In this document: positions 14,943 through 22,792 of the stretch, piece after piece
Numbering within the stretch: position 1 is the stretch's first letter
How the letters are laid out: the number at the start of each line of letters is the position of its first letter
NCBI RefSeq assembly: GCF_000379465.1
Contig: NZ_KB905410.1
Location: forward strand, 1 to 37,888
Direction of reading: 5' to 3'
DNA length: 37,888 nucleotides
Source: Sciscionella marina DSM 45152
GTDB lineage: Bacteria > Actinomycetota > Actinomycetes > Mycobacteriales > Pseudonocardiaceae
Position numbers and translations under genes: made by a program
The notes under the pieces: model-generated
What the model was told of the DNA's origin: nothing
The model's input: only the letters and a program-made list of their open reading frames with translations
Databases searched by the model: none

Positions 14943-15082
14943 GGCCACTCCCACAGGGACGCATGGACTCGTGCCGCCGGGGACTGGGGCAGCGCTGCAG
15001 ATCACCGGACTACCCGGGTGATTCGGCAGCAAAACACCCGAGCACTACTTCCTCATCACGCCAGACCGAACGTCGTGAACCG

Positions 15083-15370
15083 GCCGCCGAGGCACTGACC
15101 GACGTCGCCACCATCGGGATTCTGCAACAACGCACCATCGAACACGGCGACCAGCTCAGCGGGCAGCTGCAGACCACGCTGCACAGCCGCATCGTGATCG
15201 GACAGGCCAAAGGCGTGCTCGCCGCGCACGGCGCGGTCTCCATGGACGATGCGTTCGCACAGCTACGCCGCTACGCACGTGCCCACCATCAACGTCTGAC
15301 CGACCTCGCGCGCTCAGTCACCGACGGTACTGCCGATCTGGCCGTGATCCTGAACCATCCGCAACGCTGA
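15083..15370 (+). pseudogene. ANTAR-domain fragment of a GAF-ANTAR regulator
   Basis: From EALTDVATIGILQQRTIEHG the sequence follows the end of the GAF domain and a full ANTAR domain (QTTLHSRIVIGQAKGVLAAH, AFAQLRRYARAHHQRLTDLA), closely similar to the intact protein at 20610-21368. The GAF domain before it is missing, and the open frame upstream to 14963 is unrelated, Arg- and Ser-rich sequence without an SD. It is a 5'-truncated relic, although a short ANTAR-only protein cannot be fully excluded. Confidence 0.7.
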
Positions 15371-15452
15371 CAGCTCCGAATCACCGTTACGGCCGGCCGC
15401 GGTCCGCGCCGGCTCGTCCGGTCGTAACGGCGGAGAGAGATGGCAACGGAGC

Positions 15453-16202
15453 ATGACCCAGATCGACGACACAGCGGCCGCGTTGCGGAAGCTCACCGAT
15501 ACCATCACCATCGGCGAGCCCCTCCCCGCAGTGCTGCAGCGAGTGTGCGAGTGGGTGACCTCGCTGATACCGGCTGCCACCGCCGCCTCGGTCACCCTCA
15601 TCGACAACGGACAGCCGCGCACCATCGCCACCACCCACGAGAAAGTTCTCGACCTCGATCGGGCCCAGTACCGCGCCGGCGACGGGCCCTGCCTGCACGC
15701 CCTGCGCACCGCGACCACCATCCGCGCCGACCTCGCCCAGCTCAGGGGCCGGTGGCCTGAGTTCGCCGACACCGCCACCGCAGCAGGCATCGCGACCGTG
15801 CTCGCGTGTGCGCTGGTCCTGCCCGACGACACCACCACCACGGCGCACACCGCGCCCGCCACCACCGTGGCGGCGGGCGCGGTGAACGTGTGGAGCGACC
15901 AGCCCGCGGCGTTCGACCCGGTCGAAGCAGCACTGGTCACCATGTTCAGCGGCGCGGCATCCGCACTCGTCCTGACCACACGCCGCTGGGAACGCGCGAG
16001 CGCGTTGGCCGACCAACTGCGGACCGCACTCGCCACCCGCGACCTGATCGCGACCGCCAAAGGCATCGTGATGGCCCGACGCCAGGTCAGCTCCGAAGAA
16101 GCTTTCGCATGGATCACCGATGTCTCCCAGCACACCAACCGCAAAATCCGTGATATTGCCGCCATCCTCATCGACGACCCCATCCTCGTCGAACCCGCAT
16201 AG
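15453..16202 (+). CDS. GAF and ANTAR domain regulator (1)
   Basis: The 249-residue protein has a GAF domain (residues about 10-170; LPAVLQRVCEWVTSLIPAAT, QYRAGDGPCLHAL) and a C-terminal ANTAR domain (LRTALATRDLIATAKGIVMA, SSEEAFAWITDVSQHTNRKI). ANTAR domains bind paired hexaloop hairpins in nascent RNA and stop terminator formation; the GAF part senses a ligand, not known here. The GAF loop from 126 to 150 is very Thr/Ala-rich. It lies just behind an ANTAR fragment and ahead of a broken Asp23 gene. Confidence 0.87.
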   Translation: MTQIDDTAAALRKLTDTITIGEPLPAVLQRVCEWVTSLIPAATAASVTLIDNGQPRTIATTHEKVLDLDRAQYRAGDGPCLHALRTATTIRADLAQLRGRWPEFADTATAAGIATVLACALVLPDDTTTTAHTAPATTVAAGAVNVWSDQPAAFDPVEAALVTMFSGAASALVLTTRRWERASALADQLRTALATRDLIATAKGIVMARRQVSSEEAFAWITDVSQHTNRKIRDIAAILIDDPILVEPA

Positions 16203-16280
16203 ACGGCGCTGGTACCTCCTGACCTGTCTTGATTTCGGCAATTCGAATGCTGCCGGTGCGGCATCGCCACCGGTGGTCCG

Positions 16281-16775
16281 ATGTTGGTTCTGGACTTTGC
16301 TGCCGCCGTCGCGCGGCGGCCGGCGTTCGAGCCGGCCACGGCCACGCTTCACGCGCTGTTCCAAGCGATCAGGCTCGTCGTACTGCTTGACGGCCGCTCC
16401 ACACCGGGAAACCGCAGATCAACGGCGGGACCGTCCGGACCTGGCGATGCCATTGCTGCCCGGAGGAGCATCGCCGTCGCCGACACCGTGGTGCAGAAAT
16501 TCGCCGGGCTCGCGACGCACGAGGTGCCCGGCGTCTTCGCACTCGGCGGTGGCGCCACGAGGGCGTTCAGCGCGTTACGCGAGCAGATTCCCGGTGCCAG
16601 CGCTTCCGCGGGGTAGGGCATGGCCTTCGAGGTCGGCGAGCGGGAGGCGGCGGTCGACCTGCAGCTGGTCGTCGACTACAGCGTCTCCACCGTCGATCTG
16701 GCCCGATCGGTGCGGCGCAACGTGATCTGCGCGATCGAGCAGATGACCGGGCTCAAGGTGGTGGAGATCATCATC
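16281..16775 (+). pseudogene. Asp23/Gls24 family protein, inactivated
   Basis: From about 16461 the reading frame matches Asp23/Gls24 proteins: RRSIAVADTVVQKFAGLATH, EVPGVFALGGGATRAFSALR, then after a TAG at 16614-16616 FEVGEREAAVDLQLVVDYSV, RSVRRNVICAIEQMTGLKVV. Relatives have a Gln at the position of the TAG, so a CAG to TAG change is likely. The normal end of the protein is replaced after LKVVEI by the tail of an IS5-type transposase. The 180 bases before 16461 do not look like the family's N-terminus. Asp23 proteins are envelope-associated stress proteins. Confidence 0.75.
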
Positions 16776-16833
16776 CTCACCTCGCCGCAGCCCCCACCTG
16801 CTACAAGGAACTCACCAAATGAGACACCTTCTT
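16775..16833 (+). mobile_element. Remnant 3' end of an IS5-family element
   Basis: In one frame the sequence reads LAAAPTCYKELTK and stop, like the C-terminus of IS5-family transposases (the intact element nearby ends TCHKKLRKLTT). It is followed by a terminal repeat at 16809-16833 that, read on the minus strand, matches the end of the intact IS at about 22 of 26 positions. Nothing else of the element remains. It cuts the Asp23 gene. Confidence 0.6.
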
Positions 16834-16853
16834 AGCGTGATCCACGAAAAGTG

Positions 16854-16884
16854 CGCCCGAACCAGGGGTTCGGTGTCTCGGGCG
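16854..16884. terminator. Branched hairpin between IS remnant and intact IS
   Basis: CGCCCGA and TCGGGCG form an outer 7-bp stem and GAACC with GGTTC an inner one. It is followed by TTTGCG. It could be a terminator or part of an old mobile element. Confidence 0.35.
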
Positions 16885-16943
16885 TTTGCGATCACTATTT
16901 CCGCGCGCTCGGCCAGCCGTCACCGACGTGGTCGCGAACGCAT

Positions 16944-16946
16944 TCA
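16944..16946. repeat. Left target-site duplication TCA of the IS
   Basis: TCA directly precedes the IS and is repeated at 17823-17825 directly after it. A 3-bp TNA duplication is typical of the IS427/IS1031 groups of the IS5 family. Confidence 0.7.
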
Positions 16947-17822
16947 GAGCTTGTCTCATGTGGTGAGTTTGCGGAGTTTTTTGTGGCAGGTGAGGCTGGC
17001 TCCGAGGATGAGGAAGGAGAGGAAGTGCTCGGCTTTGCGTTCGTAGCGCAACGTGAGACGGCGATATCCGGTGAACCAGGCCATGGTTCGCTCGATGACC
17101 CAGCGATGCTGGCCGAGTTTGTCTTTGGATTCGATGCCTTTGCGGGCGATGCGGACTGTGATGCCGCGGTCGCGGACCCAGCGCCGCAGGTTGAGCTGGT
17201 CGTAGGCCTTGTCGGCGTGCAGCTTGGCCGGCTTGCGACGCCGCGGGCCACGACGGGAGCGGATCGCCGGGATAGCCATCACCAGCGGCTTGAGGGCGTG
17301 GCTGTCGTGGGTGTTAGCCGCGGAGACAGCGACCACGAGCGGCAGCCCAGCACGGTCGGACAGGGCATGGATCTTCGAGCCGGGCTTGCCGCGATCGACT
17401 GGGCTGGGGCCGGTCATGGATCCCCTTTTTTCGCCCGTACGCAGGCACCATCCACGATCGCGCGGCTCCAATCAATGAGGCCCTGGCTGCCGAGTTCGTC
17501 CAGCAGCACGCGATGCAGCTGCCGCCACAGCCCGGCCTTGGTCCACTGCGCAAAGCGGCGATGCGCGGTCTGGAACGGCACCCCGAACGAGGGCGGCAGA
17601 TCCCGCCACGCACAACCGCTGGTCAGCACGTACACGATCGCGGTGAACACCGAACGAGCGTCCACCGGGGCAGTGCCACCGCCCTGCGGGCGCGGCGTGA
17701 ACACCGGGATCAACGGCTCCGCCAGCGCCCACAGCTCATCCGGCACCAACCGTAACGACAAACGATCAACCACAGCCAAGATCATCGCTTATCAGCGACT
17801 AATCACCATGTAAGACACGCTC
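16947..17822 (-). mobile_element. Complete IS5-family (IS427-type) insertion sequence, 876 bp
   Basis: The ends are imperfect 20-bp inverted repeats, starting GAGCTTGTCT at 16947 and, on the minus strand from 17822, GAGCGTGTCT, with 16 of 20 positions equal. The element is flanked by the direct repeat TCA. It carries one transposase split over two overlapping frames, as in IS427-type elements. The ends, duplication and catalytic residues are all present, so it may still be active. Confidence 0.88.
16956..17785 (-). CDS. IS5-family transposase in two frames with frameshift signal
   Basis: The first frame (17785 to 17414, 123 residues) is MILAVVDRLSLRLVPDELWA to VDGACVRAKKG and carries the first catalytic Asp in the SRAIVDG segment. 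The second frame (to 16956) continues with GSMTGPSPVDRGKPGSKIHA, LHADKAYDQ (second Asp) and RWVIERTMAWF (Glu), then YRRLTLRYE. The two overlap at an A6G4 run near 17424-17433 on the minus strand, a slippery sequence that allows a -1 or equivalent shift to make the full DDE transposase of about 260 residues. Without the shift only the short N-terminal product is made. Confidence 0.88.
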
Positions 17823-17825
17823 TCA

Positions 17826-18162
17826 GTACCGGCTTCGTGCGCATCGTTCGGCGAAATTCCAGAGATCCAGCGCAAGAGGACGATCGGATCGCGTTCGCTC
17901 ACCCCGAAACCGCCTTCGTCTCGATCTCGAACTCAACAGCACCGGACACACACGCCAGTGGGCGATCGGGACCCAGAATCAGCACGGGCCACCGCACGGT
18001 GATGTTGCTCTGGAGAGCATGCTCCCTCCCTTTCGGGCGCCCATGCTCTCCGGAGCGAACACTCATACCGCGATCTACGCCGCACACGGCTTCGTCCTGT
18101 TCGGCCATGTCGCCTGCGAGCATGCCGAAGTAATCGTTTGCAGGTCGACCCGGCCGAGCCCG
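17826..18162. other. Region right of the IS without a supported gene
   Basis: About 340 bp hold no frame with family resemblance. A 10-bp inverted repeat, GGAGAGCATG at 18012-18021 and CATGCTCTCC at 18042-18051, with a 20-base loop, lies here and could end transcripts from either side. Confidence 0.5.
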
Positions 18163-18555
18163 TTACAGCAGGCTGCTCAGCAGACCGCCGCCCTCATGTG
18201 TTCCGCCGTTGCCACCCGCGGAAGCGTGGGTGGCGGAGCTGGATGCCCCGTCAGGGCCCGCGTGCTGCCAGCTCTGGTCGTACGAGGCGCCGCCATTGCC
18301 GCCGCTGCCGATGCTGGAGTGCACTGAGTTGGAGTCCGCGCCGTTCGGGCCGGCTTGCTGCCAGCTCTGGTCGTACGAGACGCCACCGCCGTGGCCACCC
18401 GTGCTGGCCTGCTGGGAGCTGGACATCGCTGCCTTGGAACCGGCGTGCTGGTTCGTCTGCCCGTAGGTGTCGGCTGAGGCCAACCCGGACAGTGCCAGGG
18501 TCAACGGAGCGGCAACAGCCGCGACGGCAACCGTACGCTTGAGTATCTTCTGCAT
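18163..18555 (-). CDS. Small secreted three-repeat protein (copy B)
   Basis: The 130-residue paralogue of the protein at 10052 has a signal peptide (MQKILKRTVAVAAVAAPLTL, cleavage after ASA) and three units opening TYGQTNQHAG, SYDQSWQQAGPNGAD and SYDQSWQHAGPDGAS, ending GLLSSLL. Signal peptide and end motif are more conserved than the linkers, where Gly and Ser counts vary. ATG 18555 is chosen because TGAAAGGACA upstream is conserved in both copies and gives an SD. In the first unit the usual DG is replaced by SKA. It is inverted relative to copy A and about 8 kb away. Confidence 0.78.
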   Translation of the reverse strand: MQKILKRTVAVAAVAAPLTLALSGLASADTYGQTNQHAGSKAAMSSSQQASTGGHGGGVSYDQSWQQAGPNGADSNSVHSSIGSGGNGGASYDQSWQHAGPDGASSSATHASAGGNGGTHEGGGLLSSLL

Positions 18556-18573
18556 CAGAATGTGTCCTTTCAC

Positions 18574-19040
18574 TATTTCTCACTCTTGCATCCGTAATAC
18601 GGATCCGATCCGGAAGGCGGATTGCCGTTCTGGCCCGGGATTTCGAGGTGTTCGCTCGATCGAAGGAAATGCTACGAACAAGCGAAGAATTTTTCGCTAA
18701 CCATGTTTCGTCCTCGGCGGAATGGGGTGGCAGCCGCTGTTCTTCGCGCACCGTGTTTCGACATGGTCGAGCGTTGACGGATATGTCGGAGCGGGTAGGG
18801 TGCTGCTCTGCGCTGGGGAAAGGCACCGTGTCGAGATGTCGGATAGACACTCGTTCCGACCGGGGGCATGCACCGGGAAACTCGAGCCCCCTCGGCGCGG
18901 TGGCCCGCGGGTACCGTGGACGTGTAGGTTGCACCGCCCTGCGCTTCGGCAGTTGAAAATTCCGCTGAAGTTCGATCGCGGTGGGGTTGCCGCGTAGTCT
19001 CGGCGTAGTAAGGACCTCACAGTGTGAAGTAGGGAGAGGG
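18574..19040. other. Divergent intergenic region with palindromes
   Basis: This 467-bp gap separates the secreted protein B gene from the GAF-ANTAR cluster. It contains the perfect 15-bp palindrome ATCCGTAATACGGAT (18590-18604) 35 bases upstream of the secreted protein start and a hairpin AGCGAA/TTCGCT at 18681-18698. Around 18660-18720 the DNA is clearly AT-richer than its neighbours. No coding frame is supported. Confidence 0.55.
18590..18604. promoter_or_regulatory. 15-bp palindrome in the leader of secreted protein B
   Basis: ATCCGTA, A, TACGGAT is a perfect inverted repeat in the presumed 5' leader. It could be an operator or an RNA hairpin. The copy A leader has related but not palindromic sequence. 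Confidence 0.45.
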
Positions 19041-19772
19041 ATGGGAACGCAGTCCGCGGAGGAGCCGGTGCCCGCCGAAGTCGGCGATCAACTGGTGACC
19101 GCGCTCGCGGCCGCGGCTCGTGAGCTCGGTGAGCGACCTGGTTCTGAGGACGACATGTTGCGGTCGATCGTGTCCGCGGCGGTGGCCACGGTGCCCGGCG
19201 CGGAGCATGCGGGGGTGTCGTTGCTGCACAGTGACGGCGCGATCATCTCGTACACCCCGTCCAGCAGCACGGTGGCCGAGGTGGATCAGTTGCAGTCCAC
19301 CTACCGGGAGGGACCGTGCGTGACCGCGTTGTGGGATGAGCACACCGTGTTGGTCGACGACCTGGTTGCCGAGGCCGATCGGTGGCCACGGTTCGCCCCG
19401 GAGGCAGCCGCATGCGGGGTGGCGAGCATGTTGTCGTTTCAGTTGTTCACCAGGGAGGACACACTCGGCGCGTTGAACCTGTACTCCAGCGTCCGGGAGG
19501 GGTTCGATGCCGAGTCGCAGACGCTTGGTGGACTGTTCGCCTCGCACGCCGCGTTGGTGTTGGCCGGAGCGCAGGAATCCGCGAGCCTGCACCGGGCGTT
19601 AGCTACCCGGGACGTGATCGGGCAGGCCAAGGGAATTCTGATCGAGCGGTTCGATGTGGATGCCGAGACCGCGTTCAGCATGCTGGTACACAGCTCGCAG
19701 ACCACGAATCTGAAACTGGTCGACGTGGCAAGCTGGCTGGCCCAGGGCCGCGACCGTCGCCGGTCGAGCTAG
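19041..19772 (+). CDS. GAF and ANTAR domain regulator (2)
   Basis: The 243-residue protein carries a GAF domain (VPGAEHAGVSLLHSDGAIIS, YREGPCVTALWDEHTVLVDD, VASMLSFQLFTREDTLGALN) and an ANTAR domain (LATRDVIGQAKGILIERFDV, AFSMLVHSSQTTNLKLVDVA). ATG 19041 follows GGGAGAGGG; the frame is open 60 bases further but without an SD. It is the first of three GAF-ANTAR genes in the same direction. Expected role: ligand-dependent antitermination in the cytoplasm. The RNA targets are not known. Confidence 0.9.
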   Translation: MGTQSAEEPVPAEVGDQLVTALAAAARELGERPGSEDDMLRSIVSAAVATVPGAEHAGVSLLHSDGAIISYTPSSSTVAEVDQLQSTYREGPCVTALWDEHTVLVDDLVAEADRWPRFAPEAAACGVASMLSFQLFTREDTLGALNLYSSVREGFDAESQTLGGLFASHAALVLAGAQESASLHRALATRDVIGQAKGILIERFDVDAETAFSMLVHSSQTTNLKLVDVASWLAQGRDRRRSS

Positions 19773-19809
19773 CGCCGACGGCATCGAGCCCGGAACAGGA
19801 GGACCGGTC

Positions 19810-20529
19810 ATGGACGAGCACCGGCGCCAGCAACTCGAACAGCTGCTGAACGCCGATGGTGATGGCGAGCACGGTTCGCAGATGAGCCTGATCTGTACCC
19901 GCCTGGTGACCGAGCTGGCCGTGACCGGTGCCGGGGCGACCGTTTTGACCCAGCTCGGCGACAGCGACGGGCACGGGCCGAGCCGCGGGCTGGTCCACGC
20001 CTCCAACGAAGTCAGCGCTGGGCTCGAAGACCTGCAGCTCACGGTCGGCGAGGGCCCGTGCCTGGACACCTTCGGCACCGGCGGCCCGGTCCTGGTCGCC
20101 CACCTGGCGAACGAGACCGCCCGCTGGCCGGCCTTCACCCGCGACGCCCTCGAACTCGGTGCGGCAGCGGTATTCTCCTTCCCCCTCCAAATCGGAGTGG
20201 TGCGGCTCGGGTCGCTGGACTGCTACCGGGACACCCCCGGCCCACTGACCCAGGCGCAGGTGGCCGACGCGCTGATCCTGGCAGAGCTGGCCACCCACGC
20301 GGTGATCACCGAGCTGGACGGACACCGTACCGACGACATGAGCTGGCTGGCCGACTCGCACGCCGAGGTGCATCAGGCCACCGGCATGGTCGCTGTGCAG
20401 CTCGCCGCCACCACCGACGCCGCACTGCTGCGACTGCGCGGCTACGCCTACACCAACCAGCTCCCACTCGCCGAGGTCGCCTCCCAGGTGGTGGGCCGCA
20501 CACTGCGGTTTAGCCCCGATGACCCCTGA
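19810..20529 (+). CDS. GAF and ANTAR domain regulator (3)
   Basis: The 239-residue protein shows a shorter GAF region (LVTELAVTGAGATVLTQLGD, LTVGEGPCLDTFGTGGPVLV, RWPAFTRDALELGAAAVFSF) and a C-terminal ANTAR-like domain (LADSHAEVHQATGMVAVQLA, ALLRLRGYAYTNQLPLAEVA). The ANTAR core has QATGM where most have QAKGI, so the usual Lys is missing; RNA binding may be altered. It starts 37 bases after the preceding GAF-ANTAR gene with AGGAGG before ATG and is likely co-transcribed. Confidence 0.88.
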   Translation: MDEHRRQQLEQLLNADGDGEHGSQMSLICTRLVTELAVTGAGATVLTQLGDSDGHGPSRGLVHASNEVSAGLEDLQLTVGEGPCLDTFGTGGPVLVAHLANETARWPAFTRDALELGAAAVFSFPLQIGVVRLGSLDCYRDTPGPLTQAQVADALILAELATHAVITELDGHRTDDMSWLADSHAEVHQATGMVAVQLAATTDAALLRLRGYAYTNQLPLAEVASQVVGRTLRFSPDDP

Positions 20530-20609
20530 ACCAACACGTGCCGGGAACACCATGAGACGACCCGGCCATGAGACGACACCGTGCCGAAGCAGCACCAGGA
20601 AGGACCGTG

Positions 20610-21368
20610 ATGAGTAGCGCCCGGGAACAACGACTGGCCGCCACCTTCGTGACGTTGGCCGACACGCTCGTCACCGAGTTCGACGTCCTCGATTTCCTGA
20701 CCCTGCTCACCGAACGCGCCGTCGAACTTCTCTCCGTCTCCGCCGCCGGGGTCATGCTCTCCGACCAGCGCGGCGGATGGCGCCCGACCGCCACCTCGAC
20801 CGAACACGCCGAACTGGTCAACCTGTTCGCCACCCAAACCCGGGGCGGGCCCTGCCAAGACGCGGCCCGCACCGGCACCCCGATAGCCAGCGGCGACCTC
20901 AACCAGGAAAACACCCGGTGGCCCCAGTTCGCCCAGGCCGCGACCCACGCCGGCTACCGCGCCGCATACGCGATCCCGATGCGCTCGCGCGAGCAAACCA
21001 TCGGCGCGCTGACCCTGCTCAACCGCGAGGCCATCCCGGTCGACGAGAACAGCGCCGCACTCGGGCAAGCCCTCGCCGACGTCGCCACCATCGGACTGCT
21101 CCAGCACCGCGCCGTGCACCGCGACGAGATACTCTCCGAACAGCTACAAGCCACCCTGCACTGGCGCACCGTCGTCGAACAAGCCAAAGGCATCCTCGCC
21201 GAAGCAGGCAACCTCCAAATGCACCAGGCCTACACTCTGCTGCGCCACTACGCCCACCGAAACCACCGGCGTCTTTCCGAAGTCGCCCACGAACTGGCCA
21301 CCGGCCAACAACCACCGACCGAACTCCTCACCCGGCACAGCCAGGAACTCGAAACCGGCCAGACCTGA
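20610..21368 (+). CDS. GAF and ANTAR domain regulator (4)
   Basis: The 252-residue protein has a GAF domain (FDVLDFLTLLTERAVELLSV, TRGGPCQDAARTGTPIASGD, AAYAIPMRSREQTIGALTLL) and an ANTAR domain (LQATLHWRTVVEQAKGILAE, QAYTLLRHYAHRNHRRLSEV). ATG 20610 follows AGGAAGGACCGTG; a start at 20568 lacks such a site. This is the closest relative in the window of the ANTAR fragment at 15083-15370, so that fragment may be the end of a duplicated copy. Confidence 0.9.
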   Translation: MSSAREQRLAATFVTLADTLVTEFDVLDFLTLLTERAVELLSVSAAGVMLSDQRGGWRPTATSTEHAELVNLFATQTRGGPCQDAARTGTPIASGDLNQENTRWPQFAQAATHAGYRAAYAIPMRSREQTIGALTLLNREAIPVDENSAALGQALADVATIGLLQHRAVHRDEILSEQLQATLHWRTVVEQAKGILAEAGNLQMHQAYTLLRHYAHRNHRRLSEVAHELATGQQPPTELLTRHSQELETGQT

Positions 21369-21715
21369 CCCTCCTCGACATGATGGACCTGGCGGCTGTC
21401 ATCCGAGAGGGCTGTCGGTACGGTGACTCAGGACCGATCCGAGCCGTGTCACGACCGGTTCGCAGTGCCTGGTCGGGGTTCTCATCGTTGTTGTTGAGCA
21501 GTTGTTCTTGAGCAGCGGCCAGAGCGCCGACCGATGACCGAGAAGCACCCGGACGATCTCTTCCTTGCAGCACACGGTGCGACGACCGAAATCCGCGTAG
21601 TCCGGCGGGCGATCCTCGGTGCGGAGGAAATAGGCGCGGAGGAAATACCCGGCGGTGTGAGCCTCGCCGTAGCGCAAACCGTTTTGTCGAGCCACAGCGT
21701 GGGTACGACGAGGCT
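21369..21715. other. Intergenic region, no supported gene
   Basis: About 350 bp between the GAF-ANTAR cluster and the oxidoreductase. Open frames on both strands here have no family resemblance and mirror each other. A -10-like TACGAC lies just upstream of the ATG at 21716. Confidence 0.5.
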
Positions 21716-22684
21716 ATGCGGTACGGGTACACCTTGATGACCGAGCAGACGGGCCCGAAACAACTCGTGGGAGACGCCGCGGCCGCGGAAGCGGCGGGGT
21801 TCGACTTCGAGGTCGCTAGCGACCACTTCTCGCCATGGCTGCGCGAACAAGGGCACGCACCGTATGTGTGGAGCGTGCTCGGCGCGGTGACCGAGTCGAC
21901 CGACCGCGTCGAACTGATGACCTACGTGACCTGTCCGCTATTGCGCTACCACCCCGCGGTCGTCGCACAGAAAGCCACGACGGTGCAGCTGTTATCGGGT
22001 AACCGGTTCACGCTCGGGCTCGGCGCCGGGGAGAACCTCAACGAGCACATCCTCGGCGGTGGCTGGCCGGCGGTGAATGTCCGGCACGAGATGCTCGACG
22101 AGGCGATCACGATCATCGGTGCCCTATTCGATGGCGGGCACGTGAACTATCGCGGCACGCATTACCGCGTGGATTCGGCAAAGCTGTGGGACCTACCGGA
22201 TGTGCGGGTGCCGATCGGGGTCGCGGTTTCCGGTGCGCAGTCGGTGGCCAGGTACGCGCCGGTCGCCGACGCGATGATCTCGGTGGATCCCAGCAGCGAA
22301 CTCTGCTCGGCATGGGATGCGGGGGCACCGGATCCGCCGGCACGGAAGGTCGGGCAGCTGCCCATCGCCTGGGGTGCGGACGAGCGAGAGACCATCCGCA
22401 GGGCGCGCGAACAGTTCCGCTGGTTCGCGGGCGGCTGGAAGGTGAATGCCGAGCTGCCGGGGACGGATGCGTTCGCGGCGGCCACTCAGTACGTGACGGA
22501 GGAGGATGTGGCCGCGGCCATCCCGTGCGGACCCGACCCCGAACCGATCGTCGAGAGCGCACAGGCGTTTCGCGATGCCGGGTTCACCGATCTCGCGCTG
22601 GTGCAGATCGGCGGCGAGCACCAAGAGGGATTTTTCGAGTTCGCCCGCGACGAGCTGTTGCCGGCCTTACGCGACATGCGTTGA
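21716..22684 (+). CDS. LLM-class F420-dependent oxidoreductase
   Basis: The 322-residue protein is a luciferase-like TIM barrel: MRYGYTLMTEQTGPKQLVGD, FEVASDHFSPWLREQGHAPY, VWSVLGAVTESTDRVELMTY, RYHPAVVAQKATTVQLLSGN, RFTLGLGAGENLNEHILGGG and the C-terminal QIGGEHQEGFFEFARDELLP. These features fit the F420-dependent group whose members end in this Gly-Gly-Glu/His-Gln segment (TIGR03557-like). Such enzymes move a hydride between F420H2 and an organic substrate; the substrate is unknown. No strong SD precedes the ATG, so a short leader is possible. Confidence 0.9.
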   Translation: MRYGYTLMTEQTGPKQLVGDAAAAEAAGFDFEVASDHFSPWLREQGHAPYVWSVLGAVTESTDRVELMTYVTCPLLRYHPAVVAQKATTVQLLSGNRFTLGLGAGENLNEHILGGGWPAVNVRHEMLDEAITIIGALFDGGHVNYRGTHYRVDSAKLWDLPDVRVPIGVAVSGAQSVARYAPVADAMISVDPSSELCSAWDAGAPDPPARKVGQLPIAWGADERETIRRAREQFRWFAGGWKVNAELPGTDAFAAATQYVTEEDVAAAIPCGPDPEPIVESAQAFRDAGFTDLALVQIGGEHQEGFFEFARDELLPALRDMR

Positions 22685-22792
22685 GCCGGGTCCGCAGCGG
22701 AGGATCGAGAGCACCCAGACCGATGTTTGAACACCGAACACGTGGGTACGGCTCCCTATCTCGTATCGTAGCCAGTACGGCAGGAGTCGGAC

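Noticed and set aside
16226-16240. TTTCGGCAATTCGA resembling the 24-bp repeat at 491
   Set aside because: The match ends after 14 bases and there is no tandem partner.
19675-20595. Minus-strand open frame of 306 codons
   Set aside because: It mirrors the GAF-ANTAR regulator 3 and has no recognisable domain.
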